NCBI GenBank assembly: GCA_001783695.1
Contig: MFNE01000036.1
Location: 17,140-65,886, forward strand
Direction: 5' to 3'
From: Candidatus Lambdaproteobacteria bacterium RIFOXYD2_FULL_50_16
GTDB lineage: Bacteria; SAR324; XYD2-FULL-50-16
Length of the DNA: 48,747 nt
Part shown: positions 36,872 to 44,941 of the stretch, one piece after another
How positions within the stretch are numbered: position 1 is the first letter of the stretch
How the letters are laid out: each line of letters starts with the position of its first letter
Notes under the pieces: model-generated
Told to the model about the DNA's origin: nothing
The model's database searches: none
The model's input: the letters and a program-made list of their open reading frames with translations, nothing else
Position numbers and translations under genes: made by a program

Positions 36872-37871
36872 CGAATCGGTCAACCTGAAGCTAATGGCCG
36901 AAATCCTAAGGGAGGAATACGAACTGGCCTTCGCAAAATCCGGGGAAGAGGCATTGAATTTGATTTTAAATCAACCAGATTTGATTCTGCTTGATATCAT
37001 GATGCCCGATAAGGACGGCTACGAGCTGGCCCGCGAGATCAAGATGAATCCCCAAACTAGCCATATCCCCTTGATTTTTGTAAGTGCCATGCATGAGGCG
37101 ACGAATGAAATTCGGGGTCTTGATTTGGGCGCAGTCGATTATATCGCCAAACCTGTTAACGCACAGATTGTTAAGCTTAGGATTAAAACCCAGATCAAAC
37201 TGCTAGAGGCCCAACGCAAGCTTGAAGACTACACCCAAGACCTTGAAGACCAAGTGCGGGCTAGGACCAAAGACCTACAAGAAAGCCAGATCGAAATGGT
37301 AAAAAGAATGGGTCTCTTGGCGGAATATCGCGACCCAGAAACCGGCGACCATGTGGAAAGGATGTCACGCTATTGCGCGGCGTTAGGCATGGCCTACGGG
37401 CTTCCTCAAGAACACTGCGAAGCGATTCGCTTAGCCGCACCTATGCATGACATCGGCAAGGTTGGGATCCCAGACGCGATTTTATGCAAGCCCGCAAAGC
37501 TTGACCCCAACGAGTGGCGCACCATGCAGGCCCACGCCCTGATTGGTTCGACCATCTTGGCCGGTGGGCGTTCAACGCTACTTAAACTCGCCCAAGTTAT
37601 TGCCAGCTATCACCATGAAAAATTTGACGGTAGCGGGTATCCCATGGGAGTCAAGGGTCTTGATATCCCCATTGAAGGCCGGTTGGCGGCGATTGCCGAT
37701 GTTTTTGATGCCTTGAGTTCCAAGCGACCCTACAAGGAACCTTGGCCGGTAGAAAAAGTAGTGGAGCTCTTAATAGCCGAAAAGGGCAAACATTTTGATC
37801 CCGAATTAGTGGACCTGTTTTTGTCCATCTTGCCTGAGATCGAAGACATCATGGCCCAGTATCCCCACTAA
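36831..37871 (+). CDS. Response regulator with HD-GYP c-di-GMP phosphodiesterase domain
   Basis: 346 residues from the ATG at 36831; the earlier in-frame TTG has no ribosome site. Receiver domain (1-122): ILVVDDE, phospho-Asp D55 in LLDIMMP, and AKP Lys. A coiled linker (about 123-160) leads to the HD-GYP domain with H206-D207 in HDIGKVGIP and HHEKFDGSGYP (261-271). These motifs match active RpfG-type phosphodiesterases that hydrolyse c-di-GMP. The gene overlaps the glycosyltransferase gene by 41 bases and lnt starts 4 bases later, so it belongs to a polycistronic unit. No cognate kinase is adjacent; either hybrid kinase in the window could phosphorylate it, but this is not shown. Confidence 0.95.
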   Translation: MNEKKKYRILVVDDESVNLKLMAEILREEYELAFAKSGEEALNLILNQPDLILLDIMMPDKDGYELAREIKMNPQTSHIPLIFVSAMHEATNEIRGLDLGAVDYIAKPVNAQIVKLRIKTQIKLLEAQRKLEDYTQDLEDQVRARTKDLQESQIEMVKRMGLLAEYRDPETGDHVERMSRYCAALGMAYGLPQEHCEAIRLAAPMHDIGKVGIPDAILCKPAKLDPNEWRTMQAHALIGSTILAGGRSTLLKLAQVIASYHHEKFDGSGYPMGVKGLDIPIEGRLAAIADVFDALSSKRPYKEPWPVEKVVELLIAEKGKHFDPELVDLFLSILPEIEDIMAQYPH

Positions 37872-37875
37872 TTTC

Positions 37876-39507
37876 ATGGACCCAAGGGGCAAAGCAGCCT
37901 ACGGACTTGCCGCCCTCGCCGGGGCGATCTTGGCCTCCTCCTTTCCTGGTCCAGGTCTTTTTCCGCTTACTTGGATAGCACTTTTACCTTTGATACTGGC
38001 CCTGGATGGGGCCAGTCCCGCAAGGGCTTGGCGTTTGGGGGTGGTGTTTGGAACGGTTGGGCTGTGGGGCGGATTTTATTGGATTGGGAATTGGGCAGAG
38101 TTAGTGCTAGGTATTCCCGCTCCTTTTGGCCAAGCAGTAGCTGGGGCGTACGCCTTGGTCAACGCCCAATGCTTTGGTTTGATCCTTTATATCTTTCAAA
38201 AGTCCCACAAAAAGTTGGCCTGGGCAGACCCCTTTTTGTTGGCCTTGATCTGGGTGTTAGTATTTTCATTTTGGCCTTGGTTATTCCCCTTTAAACTAGC
38301 CGATTCTCAAGCTCCCAACCTGCCGTTGATCCAACCGTTGGACCTTGTGGGTCCTTGGGGGTTGGACTTGATGATATTGCTGGTTAATGGAGGGTTGTAC
38401 ATGCTGCTCCGCAAAGGCCAGCTAAAGGGGCACGCCATTCCTTTGGTGTTGGCGTCGGTCTGCTTTTCGGTATGGATTGGGTATGGGCTTTCTACTTGGG
38501 GCCTCTGGCAACGGCGGATTCAAAAAATGCCACTAAAGCAGTTAGGGATCGTCCAACCAAATCGACCCGCCCAACTAGGCCGCCCCCAGCCAGAACCCGG
38601 TTATTCAAGGGTTTTCCCCTTAGAAATGCGACTAAGTAAAAATCTGGTTGACGCAGGCGCCGAGGTGCTGCTTTGGCCAGAGGGATACTTTTTTGGATAT
38701 GCCTATTGGAGGGATGTTGAGGTCGGATTTGGGCAGCAGGTGGCCATGTTTGGGGTGCCACTTTTGTTTTTGGATTCAGGGTTTGAAAATATAGGTGGGA
38801 AAAGGCTCCATTACAATACAACCTTTCTATTGTCGGTGGGTGGTTCGCTTGCGGGTAAATATCACAAACGCCGTCTGGTCCCCTTTGGCGAATATACCCC
38901 TGTGCTCGGGGACATTCCGCTTTTGAAAAACTTATTGGGCGAATTTTTGTCTAGCCTGTCCGCCGGTCAAAAAGACGAGACCTTGAACGCCGCTGGGATT
39001 GGGTTTGTGCCTAAAATTTGTTATGAGGTCCTTTTTGAGGAAGAGGTAGCGCAAGCGATTGGACTTGAAGGTGCGGGCAAGGTACTGTTTGTTCAGAGTC
39101 AAGACGGTTGGTATGGAAGAAGTATTCAACCAGAGCAACATCTAGCTGCTTCAGTGCTCCGAGCCGTCGAAAACCGGGTGCCTTTGGTTCATGTGATAAA
39201 CAACGGCCCTTCCTCTGTGATTAATGCGGACGGGAGTTATGGTTTTAAGGCGGACTTTTTCCGTCAAGGCGCCTGGTTGGCTTCTTTGGCCTATGACCCT
39301 CAGTGGGGCGGCAGTCTTTATTCAGCGCACCCTAGCTGGTTTTTATGGAGTTTAAGAGGGGTTGCTGTGGTGTTGCTGTTAACAGGCCTAATCCCCACAC
39401 CCAAACCGCCAGCACAAAAGCCTTTAAAACAAGGAGCCAAGGCGGTCCCTGCGCCAGAGAAGCCGGTGGCAGGAAGAATTAATAAACCCAAAGGGAGAAG
39501 GCGTTGA
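37876..39507 (+). CDS. lnt: Apolipoprotein N-acyltransferase
   Basis: Third step of lipoprotein maturation in the inner membrane: adds the N-acyl chain to diacylglyceryl-Cys. The 543 residues begin with several membrane helices (about 10-210), followed by the periplasmic nitrilase domain. The catalytic triad is visible as E269 (LLWPEGYFF), K331 (YHKRRLVPFGEYTP) and C382 (PKICYEVLF), close to the E. coli E267, K335 and C387. A final membrane helix follows (about 491-509). The start lies 4 bases after the HD-GYP gene, and the stop overlaps selA by 4 bases. Confidence 0.96.
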   Translation: MDPRGKAAYGLAALAGAILASSFPGPGLFPLTWIALLPLILALDGASPARAWRLGVVFGTVGLWGGFYWIGNWAELVLGIPAPFGQAVAGAYALVNAQCFGLILYIFQKSHKKLAWADPFLLALIWVLVFSFWPWLFPFKLADSQAPNLPLIQPLDLVGPWGLDLMILLVNGGLYMLLRKGQLKGHAIPLVLASVCFSVWIGYGLSTWGLWQRRIQKMPLKQLGIVQPNRPAQLGRPQPEPGYSRVFPLEMRLSKNLVDAGAEVLLWPEGYFFGYAYWRDVEVGFGQQVAMFGVPLLFLDSGFENIGGKRLHYNTTFLLSVGGSLAGKYHKRRLVPFGEYTPVLGDIPLLKNLLGEFLSSLSAGQKDETLNAAGIGFVPKICYEVLFEEEVAQAIGLEGAGKVLFVQSQDGWYGRSIQPEQHLAASVLRAVENRVPLVHVINNGPSSVINADGSYGFKADFFRQGAWLASLAYDPQWGGSLYSAHPSWFLWSLRGVAVVLLLTGLIPTPKPPAQKPLKQGAKAVPAPEKPVAGRINKPKGRRR

Positions 39508-40841
39508 GCGAGGATTTTAAAAAATTACCGCCTATCCATGAGATTGATCGATTTCTGGAAGCGCAGGGCTTGGGGCATGGGGTGGAACAGCGGGGTCGAA
39601 TAGAAGACTTACTAGCCAAGTTGCGCAAAGATCCCAAACGCTTGGCCCAATGGGAGCGCCAGGATATTTTAACTTGGTTGGCCGAGGAATTATCCCGGCC
39701 CGTGGGACTAAGGCCAGTGATCAATGCCACTGGAACCCTTATTCATACCAACTTAGGTCGTTCTCCCCTTTCACCAGCCATGGTTGCTGGCTTGCCCGAA
39801 CTCTTAGCTGGTTATTGCAATCTCGAATACGACCTAGAGGCGGGCAAACGCGGCCAACGGGTCTCGGAGTCGGAGCGGTTGATTTGCCGATTGACCGGTG
39901 CCGAAGCTGCCTTGTTTGTTAATAATAATGCGGCTGCCCTACTCCTATGTTTGCAGGTCTTTGCCCAAGGAAAAGAGGTATTACTTTCGAGGGGGGAGAT
40001 GGTCGAGATTGGTGGCAGTTTCCGGGTACCTGAGATGTTAGAGGCCTCTGGCGCCAAACTTAAAGAGCTAGGTACCACCAACAAAACCCATCTAAGAGAC
40101 TTCCAAAACGCCACAGGACCAGAAACCGCGGTGCTATTAAAGGTGCATAAAAGCAACTTTAAAATAACCGGCTTTACCTCAGAACCAAGCCGCAAGGAAT
40201 TGGTTGCCTTGGCTAAGGAAAAGGGGCTGATTTACATTGAGGACTTGGGCAGCGGGAGTTTACAGACGGTTGCGTTAGAAGGCAAGCCGGTCGAGCCCGG
40301 TTTTAAGGAAATCCTGGCCCAAGGCGCTCCCTTGGTTTGCGCGAGTGGGGATAAACTCTTAGGCGGGCCACAAGCCGGCTTGATTCTGGGGCGGGCTGAT
40401 TTAGTGGAGCGTTTAGCAAAGCATCCTTTATATCGATGTCTGCGTTGTGACAAAACCCAGCTTTACCTTTTAGAGCGCTGCCTACTCGCCTACGCTAGAG
40501 GAGAAAGGGTGCCCACTCAAGCGATGCTTAGTGAACCCCTTTCCCAGGTAGAAGAGCGCGCCCAGAAGATACTTTTTGGACTCGATCCCCAGCGGTTTCG
40601 GTTGGTTAAAAGCTTGGCAACTCCGGGCGGCGGCACCTTGCCTGAAGAATCGTTGCCTAGTTGGGCTATAGGGGTACAAGATTCTGAAAATAAAGCAGAA
40701 GTTTTAGCTAAACGCCTTCGCGACGGGGAACCACCCCTGATAGGTCGAATCGAACAAGGAATCCTTTTGATCGATGCCAAGTGTATCCAGCCCCATCAAT
40801 TAGATCTGGTAAACCAGATTTTGAAGGGTTTGTTTGACTAG
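39504..40841 (+). CDS. selA: L-seryl-tRNA(Sec) selenium transferase
   Basis: Converts Ser-tRNA(Sec) to selenocysteyl-tRNA using selenophosphate, so the organism should make selenoproteins. The 445 residues have the SelA signatures PVINATGTLIHTNLGR, EYDLEAGKRGQR, VNNNAAALLLCL, KVHKSNFKITGF, IEDLGSGSL and the PLP Lys K284 in SGDKLLGGPQAG. The start is TTG, with GGAG 8 bases upstream, and overlaps the lnt stop by 4 bases. selB and selD, usually close, are not in the window. The stop codon shares bases with the stop of the convergent 90-residue gene (CTAG). Confidence 0.96.
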   Translation: MSEDFKKLPPIHEIDRFLEAQGLGHGVEQRGRIEDLLAKLRKDPKRLAQWERQDILTWLAEELSRPVGLRPVINATGTLIHTNLGRSPLSPAMVAGLPELLAGYCNLEYDLEAGKRGQRVSESERLICRLTGAEAALFVNNNAAALLLCLQVFAQGKEVLLSRGEMVEIGGSFRVPEMLEASGAKLKELGTTNKTHLRDFQNATGPETAVLLKVHKSNFKITGFTSEPSRKELVALAKEKGLIYIEDLGSGSLQTVALEGKPVEPGFKEILAQGAPLVCASGDKLLGGPQAGLILGRADLVERLAKHPLYRCLRCDKTQLYLLERCLLAYARGERVPTQAMLSEPLSQVEERAQKILFGLDPQRFRLVKSLATPGGGTLPEESLPSWAIGVQDSENKAEVLAKRLRDGEPPLIGRIEQGILLIDAKCIQPHQLDLVNQILKGLFD

Positions 40842-41110
40842 GGGTAATGTATCAGTTTCTTTAATTCTTCGCTAATTGGCAGTGGGCAGCCTAGTTCCTT
40901 TTCTATATCCAAGAGCCGGTCTGGCAAAACCATCATTAAATGCTTGGCCGATCCATATTCGCAAATAGGCTCAATTAGGTTTTTTAAATCGACAAAAAGC
41001 TCTTGGTAATACTCTAAAAGCCCCCTGCCCTCAATCTCTTGAATTTTTTCGATTAAAAAGGCTAAAACCGCCTCAATATTACTTCTTACCAAATGCCGAT
41101 CAAAGTCCAT
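40838..41110 (-). CDS. Small helical protein of unknown function
   Basis: 90 residues, predicted fully helical and soluble, with two Cys residues (EPICEYG and LGCPLP) and acidic and basic stretches. It follows ctaA with a 1-base overlap (TAATG), which supports translation. The end is convergent with selA and shares its stop region. No family recognised; a role in heme A synthesis is only suggested by position. Confidence 0.6.
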   Translation of the reverse strand: MDFDRHLVRSNIEAVLAFLIEKIQEIEGRGLLEYYQELFVDLKNLIEPICEYGSAKHLMMVLPDRLLDIEKELGCPLPISEELKKLIHYP

Positions 41111-42030
41111 TAGTCCCCTTCAGGATCTCGGGTAAAGGCGTTGGCCCCCAATAATACCAAAGTGATCCACAATAAATCAGCGCCTAACAGATGGATCAAT
41201 TGGGACCAAGCGGGCACATGTAGATAAATGTTTAATGCTCCAACTGCGACTTGAACCCCGTAGATGATTGCTAAGAGCGCTCCCATCTGCCTTGTTTGTA
41301 CCGAATACCGGTTCGCTCTAAAAAAGAGACCTAAATAGACAAAATAAAGGCCCAAGGAAGTGGCCAAAATCGGATGGAAGATTCGTAATCGTTTTAAAAA
41401 ATAGACCCCGCCCTCACCGTCGGCCATAAACCCAGCGCCTAATTGTTGGGGGGGAAACAAGGTATCACCCAAAGCGGTTACCGCTCCAGTAACCCCTATT
41501 AAGATCACAAAAGCCAACCCAAGGTAAATCTTGGCTCCCTGTTTGCCTTGCCCTTTTAATGTAAAAAATGGACCTCCACTAGCCCAGAAGCAGGTTAGCG
41601 TAATCGAACTGAGTAAAATAAAGGTGTTAATCAAATGCAGCGCCATTGAGTACACCCTGGCCATACTTGTATCCTCCGCGACCAGTTCGAAGAGCACCAA
41701 GCCTGCGCCCAAGCCCGCTTCGGTGAGCATAAACAAGGTTGACAGAGCGGCCCCTAGGCGCACGGGATGTCCCTTGGGGTAGGCTTTGAATGCCCAAAAC
41801 AACAGGACTAAAATAGTCACTAAAGCCAACCCGCTAGAGGAGCGGTGACTGAACTCGATTAGGGTTTGGATGCGAGGTTCAACAGGGATCACCTCACCGT
41901 TACAGGTCGGCCAATGCCGTCCGCAACCGGCACCTGAACCAGTCGCCCGCACATAGGCCCCCCATAAAATAACCCAGAGGTTGTAGATCAGTATTCCCCA
42001 AGCGAACTTGGCAAACCGGTTTAGCTTCAA
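41110..42030 (-). CDS. ctaA: Heme A synthase (COX15/CtaA family)
   Basis: Oxidises the heme O methyl group to give heme A for aa3-type terminal oxidases. The 306 residues form about eight membrane helices. The first contains WGAYVRATGSGAGCGRHWPTCNGE, typical of the family, including a Cys pair; the conserved His residues are in EFSHRSSSG and LHLINTFILLSS. The following region reads ILIGVTGAVTALGDTLFPP. No ctaB or cox genes are in the window. A 90-residue gene follows, overlapping by one base. Upstream is a strong hairpin (42160-42190). Confidence 0.93.
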   Translation of the reverse strand: MKLNRFAKFAWGILIYNLWVILWGAYVRATGSGAGCGRHWPTCNGEVIPVEPRIQTLIEFSHRSSSGLALVTILVLLFWAFKAYPKGHPVRLGAALSTLFMLTEAGLGAGLVLFELVAEDTSMARVYSMALHLINTFILLSSITLTCFWASGGPFFTLKGQGKQGAKIYLGLAFVILIGVTGAVTALGDTLFPPQQLGAGFMADGEGGVYFLKRLRIFHPILATSLGLYFVYLGLFFRANRYSVQTRQMGALLAIIYGVQVAVGALNIYLHVPAWSQLIHLLGADLLWITLVLLGANAFTRDPEGD

Positions 42031-42159
42031 GAAGGCCTCTTGTTCTTAGGTTTTTCCTAAAGCGTAGGTTTTTTTGGCAAAGCTGTACAGCCCCTCAATG
42101 GAGTTAACCTTACAGGGCAAAAAAAAGGGAGTTTTATCTAGGAGCAAACAGAGGGAGAT

Positions 42160-42190
42160 GGCCAGGCCTCTAAGGGGAGGAGGCCTGGCC
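42160..42190. repeat. Perfect 11-base inverted repeat upstream of ctaA
   Basis: GGCCAGGCCTC (42160-42170) and GAGGCCTGGCC (42180-42190) around a 9-base loop. It lies 130 bases upstream of the ctaA start and over 400 bases upstream of the barrel gene. No T-run follows on either strand. It could be a protein-binding operator or an RNA hairpin in a leader. Confidence 0.6.
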
Positions 42191-42625
42191 GCTTGCCAGA
42201 ATTAGCTAACCAAATTAGCAAAACAGATCTTAACTTAGAAGATTAAGTCCATGGCCCCCCTACCCTACCTATTTTAAACGGCAACCAAGGAAATTTGGCC
42301 TAATCGCCCTTCCGCTATACCTCAATCTTCCATATTCCTGTATTAGTTCTAAATAAAATCTTCGGTCAAAGTCGGCTAAAATCCAAGTGGTTTAGAGTAG
42401 GTGCGAACTTTAAAGAGCGCGAGACCAGGTTTTTACTGTGACTGGCAAAAACTAATCGCAGGTGAGTTTTAACCTAAGTGTTTAGAGTCCAATTTATTAT
42501 GGATTGACCATTTTTGGCCGAAAAGTGGTTTGAACTGGCAGAGATTGTGTGTTAATTTGCCATTACTCCTTGGTTTAAATAAAAAAGGGGAGGTAATTAA
42601 AACAACCTTTTATTTTAAGGTATTC
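42191..42625. other. Non-coding stretch between divergent ctaA and barrel protein genes
   Basis: No convincing gene was found. A plus-strand frame starting at 42530 is just the extended reading frame of the barrel gene. Candidate promoter elements for the barrel gene are weak: a TTGCCA about 17 bases before TAAAAA near 42593. The region could hold an undetected RNA or binding sites. Confidence 0.4.
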
Positions 42626-43321
42626 ATGAAAAAGTGTTTGATATTGGTATCAATTTGGATGCTTGCAAGTTTAAATGTAATGGCTTCCGATTCGATGTTA
42701 ATGGTTGAGGTCGGAGCTTCGTCAGGGGATGTTACCGTTGCGGACACGGATACCAGCTTGGGATGGGACGTGGCTTTATTAAATCATCCTCTATCTGGGA
42801 ATGCTTCTGCGGTGGGTTTTTTCCATACGTTGGATAGTGGGCTTTTATGGGGATTTGGCTATCAACAATTTTCGGTTTCTGGCGAATCGGATCAAGTTGA
42901 AAATTCTGGGACCCTATCTGGGGTGGCCTATACGGAAAAGTATAATTTCAAAACCGTCGAACTTTCCTTGGCCGGGCCTTTTGCTGCGATTGGGTACAAC
43001 ATCCAATTTGCCGGAGATTTTCACTTTTTACCCCAATTTCGGTTTGGTATTGGCAACCGGGTTACCTATAAAAGCTCTCTTCGGTACCGATTAGACGCCC
43101 CGACGATCGGTTATTCTTCGGATGACACGGGTACCTACGATGATTCAGGATCACTAAGCGGCGTTCAAATTGCGCTGCCTGTGGGTTATAACTTTGGGTC
43201 TTTTTCTCTATACTATCAGTATCAGATCGTATCCAAAGGCTATGAGCTAACTGACGGCACTACAACCTTTACCAGTAGGGTGGTGGATTCCTCCACTTTG
43301 AACTTTGGTTTTGGGTTTTAA
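42626..43321 (+). CDS. Predicted outer-membrane beta-barrel protein
   Basis: 231 residues from the ATG at 42626, chosen because AAGG lies 6 bases upstream and the signal peptide begins MKKCLILVSIWMLASL; the longer frame lacks these. Signal cleavage is expected near VMASD (about residue 20). The mature part alternates hydrophobic and polar residues, contains many Gly, Ser and Tyr residues, and ends NFGFGF, the C-terminal Phe signal of barrel proteins. No family recognised. It stands alone, with a long hairpin after it. Confidence 0.7.
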   Translation: MKKCLILVSIWMLASLNVMASDSMLMVEVGASSGDVTVADTDTSLGWDVALLNHPLSGNASAVGFFHTLDSGLLWGFGYQQFSVSGESDQVENSGTLSGVAYTEKYNFKTVELSLAGPFAAIGYNIQFAGDFHFLPQFRFGIGNRVTYKSSLRYRLDAPTIGYSSDDTGTYDDSGSLSGVQIALPVGYNFGSFSLYYQYQIVSKGYELTDGTTTFTSRVVDSSTLNFGFGF

Positions 43322-43344
43322 GTAAAGGGGTTCTATTGATAAGC

Positions 43345-43389
43345 CCTTTTCCAACCCTGGCCTTGAAAGGGGGTTAGGGTTGGAAAAGG
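43345..43389. terminator. Long hairpin after the barrel protein gene
   Basis: Perfect 14-base arms CCTTTTCCAACCCT (43345-43358) and AGGGTTGGAAAAGG (43376-43389) around a 17-base loop, 23 bases after the stop. No T-run follows on the plus strand; on the minus strand it lies downstream of tRNA-Ala. It probably ends transcripts or stabilises the 3' end. Confidence 0.6.
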
Positions 43390-43534
43390 AGCCTAATAAA
43401 ATATTAGCTTCATGAGATTGCCATAAAAAAGGCAAATCTATCAGACCAATTAAAACCTGGATTAAGTGGGAATAGTTGCCCCGTGTGAGGCCAGCAGGCC
43501 AGAATGTCAGCCTTGGAGAACTAAAAACAGTCCG

Positions 43535-43610
43535 TGGTGGAGCCTAACGGGGTCGAACCGTTGACCTCAACGCTGCCAGCGTTGCGCTCTACCAGCTGAG
43601 CTAAGGCCCC
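43535..43610 (-). tRNA. tRNA-Ala (anticodon GGC)
   Basis: 76 bases with encoded CCA. Acceptor stem GGGGCCT pairs with AGGCTCC and includes the G3:U70 pair that specifies alanine. D arm GCTC/GAGC, anticodon loop CTGGCAG (anticodon GGC) on stem CAACG/CGTTG, T arm AACGG/CCGTT with loop TTCGACC. It reads GCC and GCU codons. It lies 51 bases downstream of the last transferase gene, with its own promoter candidate. Confidence 0.98.
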
Positions 43611-43625
43611 GACGAACAAGCCAAA

Positions 43626-43654
43626 TACCTATCGGCCTCACCCGTGTTTGTCAA
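43626..43654 (-). promoter_or_regulatory. Promoter candidate for tRNA-Ala
   Basis: Minus strand: perfect -35 TTGACA (43649-43654), 17-base spacer and a weaker -10 TAGGTA (43626-43631). It would start transcription about 9 bases before the tRNA. It lies in the short gap after the transferase gene. Confidence 0.5.
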
Positions 43655-43661
43655 TCCAATT

Positions 43662-44339
43662 TCAAGGCTTTTTGTGGGAAACGTAAATTGATTTGAGGTG
43701 CTCTTGAGGGTAACCTAACAAATAAAGCGCAACAATCCATAGGTTGATTTTAGTAACCTGCCAAAACCCCCGCTCCTGCCAACGTCTGCCGCTGGTTATC
43801 AACGCTAAGGTAGAGGTAGCTATCTTTCCCTGGCGGCTTATTCTGCGTGAGAATTCGAAGTCTTCCATCAAGGGTACCTCCAAGTACCCACCTAACCTCA
43901 TAAAATCGGCCCGTCTTAAAAACAAACCTTGATCCCCATAGGGCAGCTCAAAATATTTAGAACGCAGGGCCACGCCGAACTCTAATAAAGGCATCCACCA
44001 AGAGCGGAAATCTGTTTTAAATTGAAAGGCTCCAGCGAGAATTTTTGGCTCGGCCATTAACCTAGTTATTTCACCGGACCAACCCGTTGGGAGAATTGAG
44101 TCAGCGTGTAAGAATAAAAGCACTTCCCCCTGAGCTTTGGCGGCGGCTTGGTTAAATTGGCAACCTCGACCGGGCAAGGTGGAAATCAGCGAGGCTTGGC
44201 CAAACACAGCCTCCTGGGTCCCATCATTAGAGCCCCCATCGGCAATTAATACCTCAAAAGGGGCCTCGGCCAATATGCTTGGAAGGCAAGCAAGAAGAGA
44301 ATTTTTGTCGTTTAAACTAGCGATGATCACTGAGATCAT
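43662..44339 (-). CDS. Family 2 glycosyltransferase, rSAM/selenodomain-associated type 2 (TIGR04283)
   Basis: 225 residues with the GT2 start ISVIIASLNDKNSL, IADGGSNDGTQE and LFLHADS, and the specific PYGDQGLFLRRADFMRLGGYLEVPLMEDFEFSRR that marks the TIGR04283 group. This group co-occurs with a partner transferase (TIGR04282) and often with radical SAM/selenocysteine proteins. The partner is directly upstream, overlapping by 4 bases. The substrate is unknown. A C-terminal hydrophobic stretch (IVALYLLGY) could contact the membrane. Link to selA in the window is circumstantial. Confidence 0.85.
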   Translation of the reverse strand: MISVIIASLNDKNSLLACLPSILAEAPFEVLIADGGSNDGTQEAVFGQASLISTLPGRGCQFNQAAAKAQGEVLLFLHADSILPTGWSGEITRLMAEPKILAGAFQFKTDFRSWWMPLLEFGVALRSKYFELPYGDQGLFLRRADFMRLGGYLEVPLMEDFEFSRRISRQGKIATSTLALITSGRRWQERGFWQVTKINLWIVALYLLGYPQEHLKSIYVSHKKP

Positions 44340-44941
44340 AACCTTCCGAAAATCCGGTAAAACAACTCCAAATCGACCGGCTCATCAACATCACCCAAAG
44401 GGGGTAACAGATGATAGCTAAGACCCAAGTGGCTAGCAATATCGAGGGTGGCTTTAAGCACCCAGGGGCTAGACCAAGGAATCTCAGAAAAAAGCTGGGG
44501 TACAGGGCGGTTAAGGCCAATCAAATAATATCCGCCGTCTAGCGCGGGGCCTAGGACTAAGGGTTTTGTAGCTAGCGCCTCAAAGGCCTCTTCTAGGTGT
44601 TGGGCGCTCAACTCTGGGCAGTCACTGCCAATGATTAATACTGCCTCCTGCCCCTGATTAAAGGAGTCGGCAAAACTACGGACCAGTCTAGCCCCAAGGT
44701 CTAGTCCGCGCTGCTCAACAAAGGATTGGCTCCCAAGCCAATCTTGCATTTGCGACAGTCGGGCTCCGGCGAAGTGGATTTCGCGAGTGGTGCCAGCAAG
44801 TTTTTCAAGATGAGATAAAGCGTGGTCCACCATCAACCGGTGGGCTTTTGCCGCCCCTTCGGCCCCCAAGGTAGGAATCAAGCGGGTCTTTACCTGTCCA
44901 GGGGTGGGGAACTTGGTGTAGAGGATAATCAGCCGCCTCAA
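44336..44941 (-). CDS. Glycosyltransferase-like protein, rSAM/selenodomain-associated type 1 (TIGR04282)
   Basis: 201 residues with KFPTPGQVKTRLIPTLGAEGAA at the start (nucleotidyltransferase-like loop with K-T-R), VLIIGSDCPELSAQHL in the middle and LGPALDGGYYLIGL, the typical TIGR04282 signature. The fold is related to nucleotide-sugar and molybdopterin-type transferases. It is paired with TIGR04283 through an ATGA overlap, and its own start overlaps the chorismate-mutase-like gene by 4 bases. Function of the pair is not established. Confidence 0.87.
   Translation of the reverse strand: MRRLIILYTKFPTPGQVKTRLIPTLGAEGAAKAHRLMVDHALSHLEKLAGTTREIHFAGARLSQMQDWLGSQSFVEQRGLDLGARLVRSFADSFNQGQEAVLIIGSDCPELSAQHLEEAFEALATKPLVLGPALDGGYYLIGLNRPVPQLFSEIPWSSPWVLKATLDIASHLGLSYHLLPPLGDVDEPVDLELFYRIFGRL

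Noticed and set aside
36338-40780. Many minus-strand frames of 60-130 codons opposite the glycosyltransferase, lnt and selA genes
   Set aside because: They have no ribosome sites or recognisable domains and lie wholly opposite well-supported genes.
42530-42625. Longer N-terminus of the barrel protein
   Set aside because: The internal ATG has a ribosome site and starts a normal signal peptide; the extension would put charged and polar residues in front of it.
43421-43445. Imperfect hairpin AGATTGCC/GGCAAATCT as terminator of tRNA-Ala
   Set aside because: The T-run is in the loop rather than after the stem, so it does not fit a Rho-independent terminator.
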